Part shown: positions 63,204 through 64,000 of the stretch, one piece after another | How positions within the stretch are numbered: the stretch's first letter is position 1 | Layout: every line of letters begins with the position of its first letter | Assembly: GCA_036936605.1 (NCBI GenBank) | Contig: JAUPFV010000004.1 | Coordinates: forward strand, 66,116,352 to 66,180,351 | Direction: 5' to 3' | From: Limnanthes douglasii subsp. nivea | Lineage: Eukaryota; Streptophyta; Magnoliopsida; Brassicales; Limnanthaceae | DNA length: 64,000 nt | The notes under the pieces: model-generated | The model's database searches: none | What the model was told of the DNA's origin: nothing | The model's input: only the letters and a program-made list of their open reading frames with translations | Translations under genes and position numbers: made by a program

Positions 63204-64000
63204 ATAAAGCCTAGTTTTTGTAAACATTATATATATATATATATATTATTTGTTTGAGTATCTATTTTAGCTTATAATTTGAATTTACTTGGCGAGAGAA
63301 CTCTCGTTATTTAAATTTAATATTATAATTAATTAATTACAAATATTAAATTTATAAATAGAATTTTAATATTTTAATTGGTCAATTAGAAATATTTAAT
63401 TTATAAATAAGAAAAATTAAAATAAAATTATGACAAATAAAAAAAGTTGGTTGCTAAACAATTCTTATTTTGTTATATAAAAATAAGAATGTTAATTTAT
63501 AATAATATTTTAAGTTACATACAATTATATTTAGCCAAAGCTATTGTTTTGTTGCTAAATATAATAACTACACACGAGAATCCAACTTATATAATTCTAA
63601 GGCTGTATCACTTAGACAAAAAAGAGATTCTCTAAAACGAATTGGGGTTCCCATCAAGTGGATGCCTTAAGGGTATTTGACAAAATAAGATGAACGAAAC
63701 GTTTATTTGGTGATAGTGACCAAAAGATATTGGTATCATATAAAATATTTTTTGAGAATGAGTCCATTATTCACGAGGTTTACAATATTAGATCCATTAC
63801 ACGAACAACCATTATATGTTATCCATTTAATCCACTATAACTAGATCTCTAGGGTTATAGAAAAGATAATTGTCACATTCTTTTATCACAGTGAAACGTT
63901 TTTTCTTAAGTTAGCATCCGCAGAGATAGACATTATTGTTTACCCATTTTTTCTATTTTTGATTTTTTTATTGTGTTTTGTGTCTGAAGTGGCGCATTTT
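63204..64000. repeat. Tandem array unit H, partial at window end
   Basis: The first 797 bp of an eighth unit, matching the left ends of A and E-G. The window ends before the expected position of the RRM-type gene (its exon 2 would begin near 64.4 kb). The array therefore continues to the right. Confidence 0.93.

Larger units (their letters stand above)
59119..64000. other. Unit G promoter, shortened right spacer and unit H left end
   Basis: Gene promoter near 59200, (TA)n tract 59494-59558, empty MULE site at 59621-59629, spacer with the 1081-bp deletion (62871/62872), then the partial unit H. No gene recognised in this stretch. Confidence 0.5.

Noticed and set aside
1..64000. CRISPR-like or prokaryotic operon structure
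   Set aside because: The repeats are kilobase-scale tandem units, the genes have spliceosomal introns and there are no short evenly spaced repeats with unique spacers.

Overview
The window is AT-rich nuclear DNA of a flowering plant, probably a eudicot. The signs are spliced genes with GT-AG introns, plant-type Mutator and Ty1/copia-derived elements, (TA)n microsatellites and telo-box promoter motifs. I cannot name the species. All of it lies inside one tandem array (a macrosatellite). Seven full units and one partial unit follow each other head to tail. Using the string ATAAAGCC as landmark, units start at 1 (A), 20174 (B), 27682 (C), 35089 (D), 42511 (E), 48912 (F), 56748 (G) and 63204 (H, cut by the window end). 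Without inserted transposons the units are about 7.4-7.5 kb (A-D) or 6.2-6.5 kb (E-G). The short class shares a 1081-bp deletion.

Each unit carries one recognisable host gene on the minus strand. It is a two-exon gene for a 311-residue protein with a plant-specific helical N-terminal domain and a C-terminal atypical RRM (RNA-binding) domain. The RRM is split by an intron of 218-226 bp, so no single open frame shows the whole protein. Copies A, B, E and G are intact. C and D share two frameshifts. F is split by a retrotransposon and has further lesions. The rest of each unit is AT-rich spacer with decayed, unidentified coding remnants.

Two transposons entered the array, and uninterrupted units serve as empty sites for both. 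Unit A holds a 12,681-bp Mutator-like element (2833-15513) with degenerate terminal inverted repeats and a perfect 9-bp target duplication. It carries an apparently intact 711-residue MURA-type transposase (+), a small acidic ORF (-) and a nine-exon or longer ULP1-like cysteine protease gene (-). This architecture matches the ULP-carrying MULEs known as Kaonashi in Arabidopsis and rice and CUMULE in melon. The ULP gene has one in-frame TGA and an Asn where the catalytic Asp is expected. Unit F holds a 1,621-bp LTR element (50401-52021) that encodes only a copia-type Gag. It has 278-bp LTRs differing at two sites, an initiator-Met-tRNA primer site, a polypurine tract and a 5-bp target duplication. 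This is the layout of a non-autonomous TR-GAG element.

The unit-specific markers do not sort together along a unit. The segments after the (TA)n tract upstream of the gene group with the left half of the next unit. The real duplication module therefore probably starts near that tract, and the array has changed by unequal exchange.
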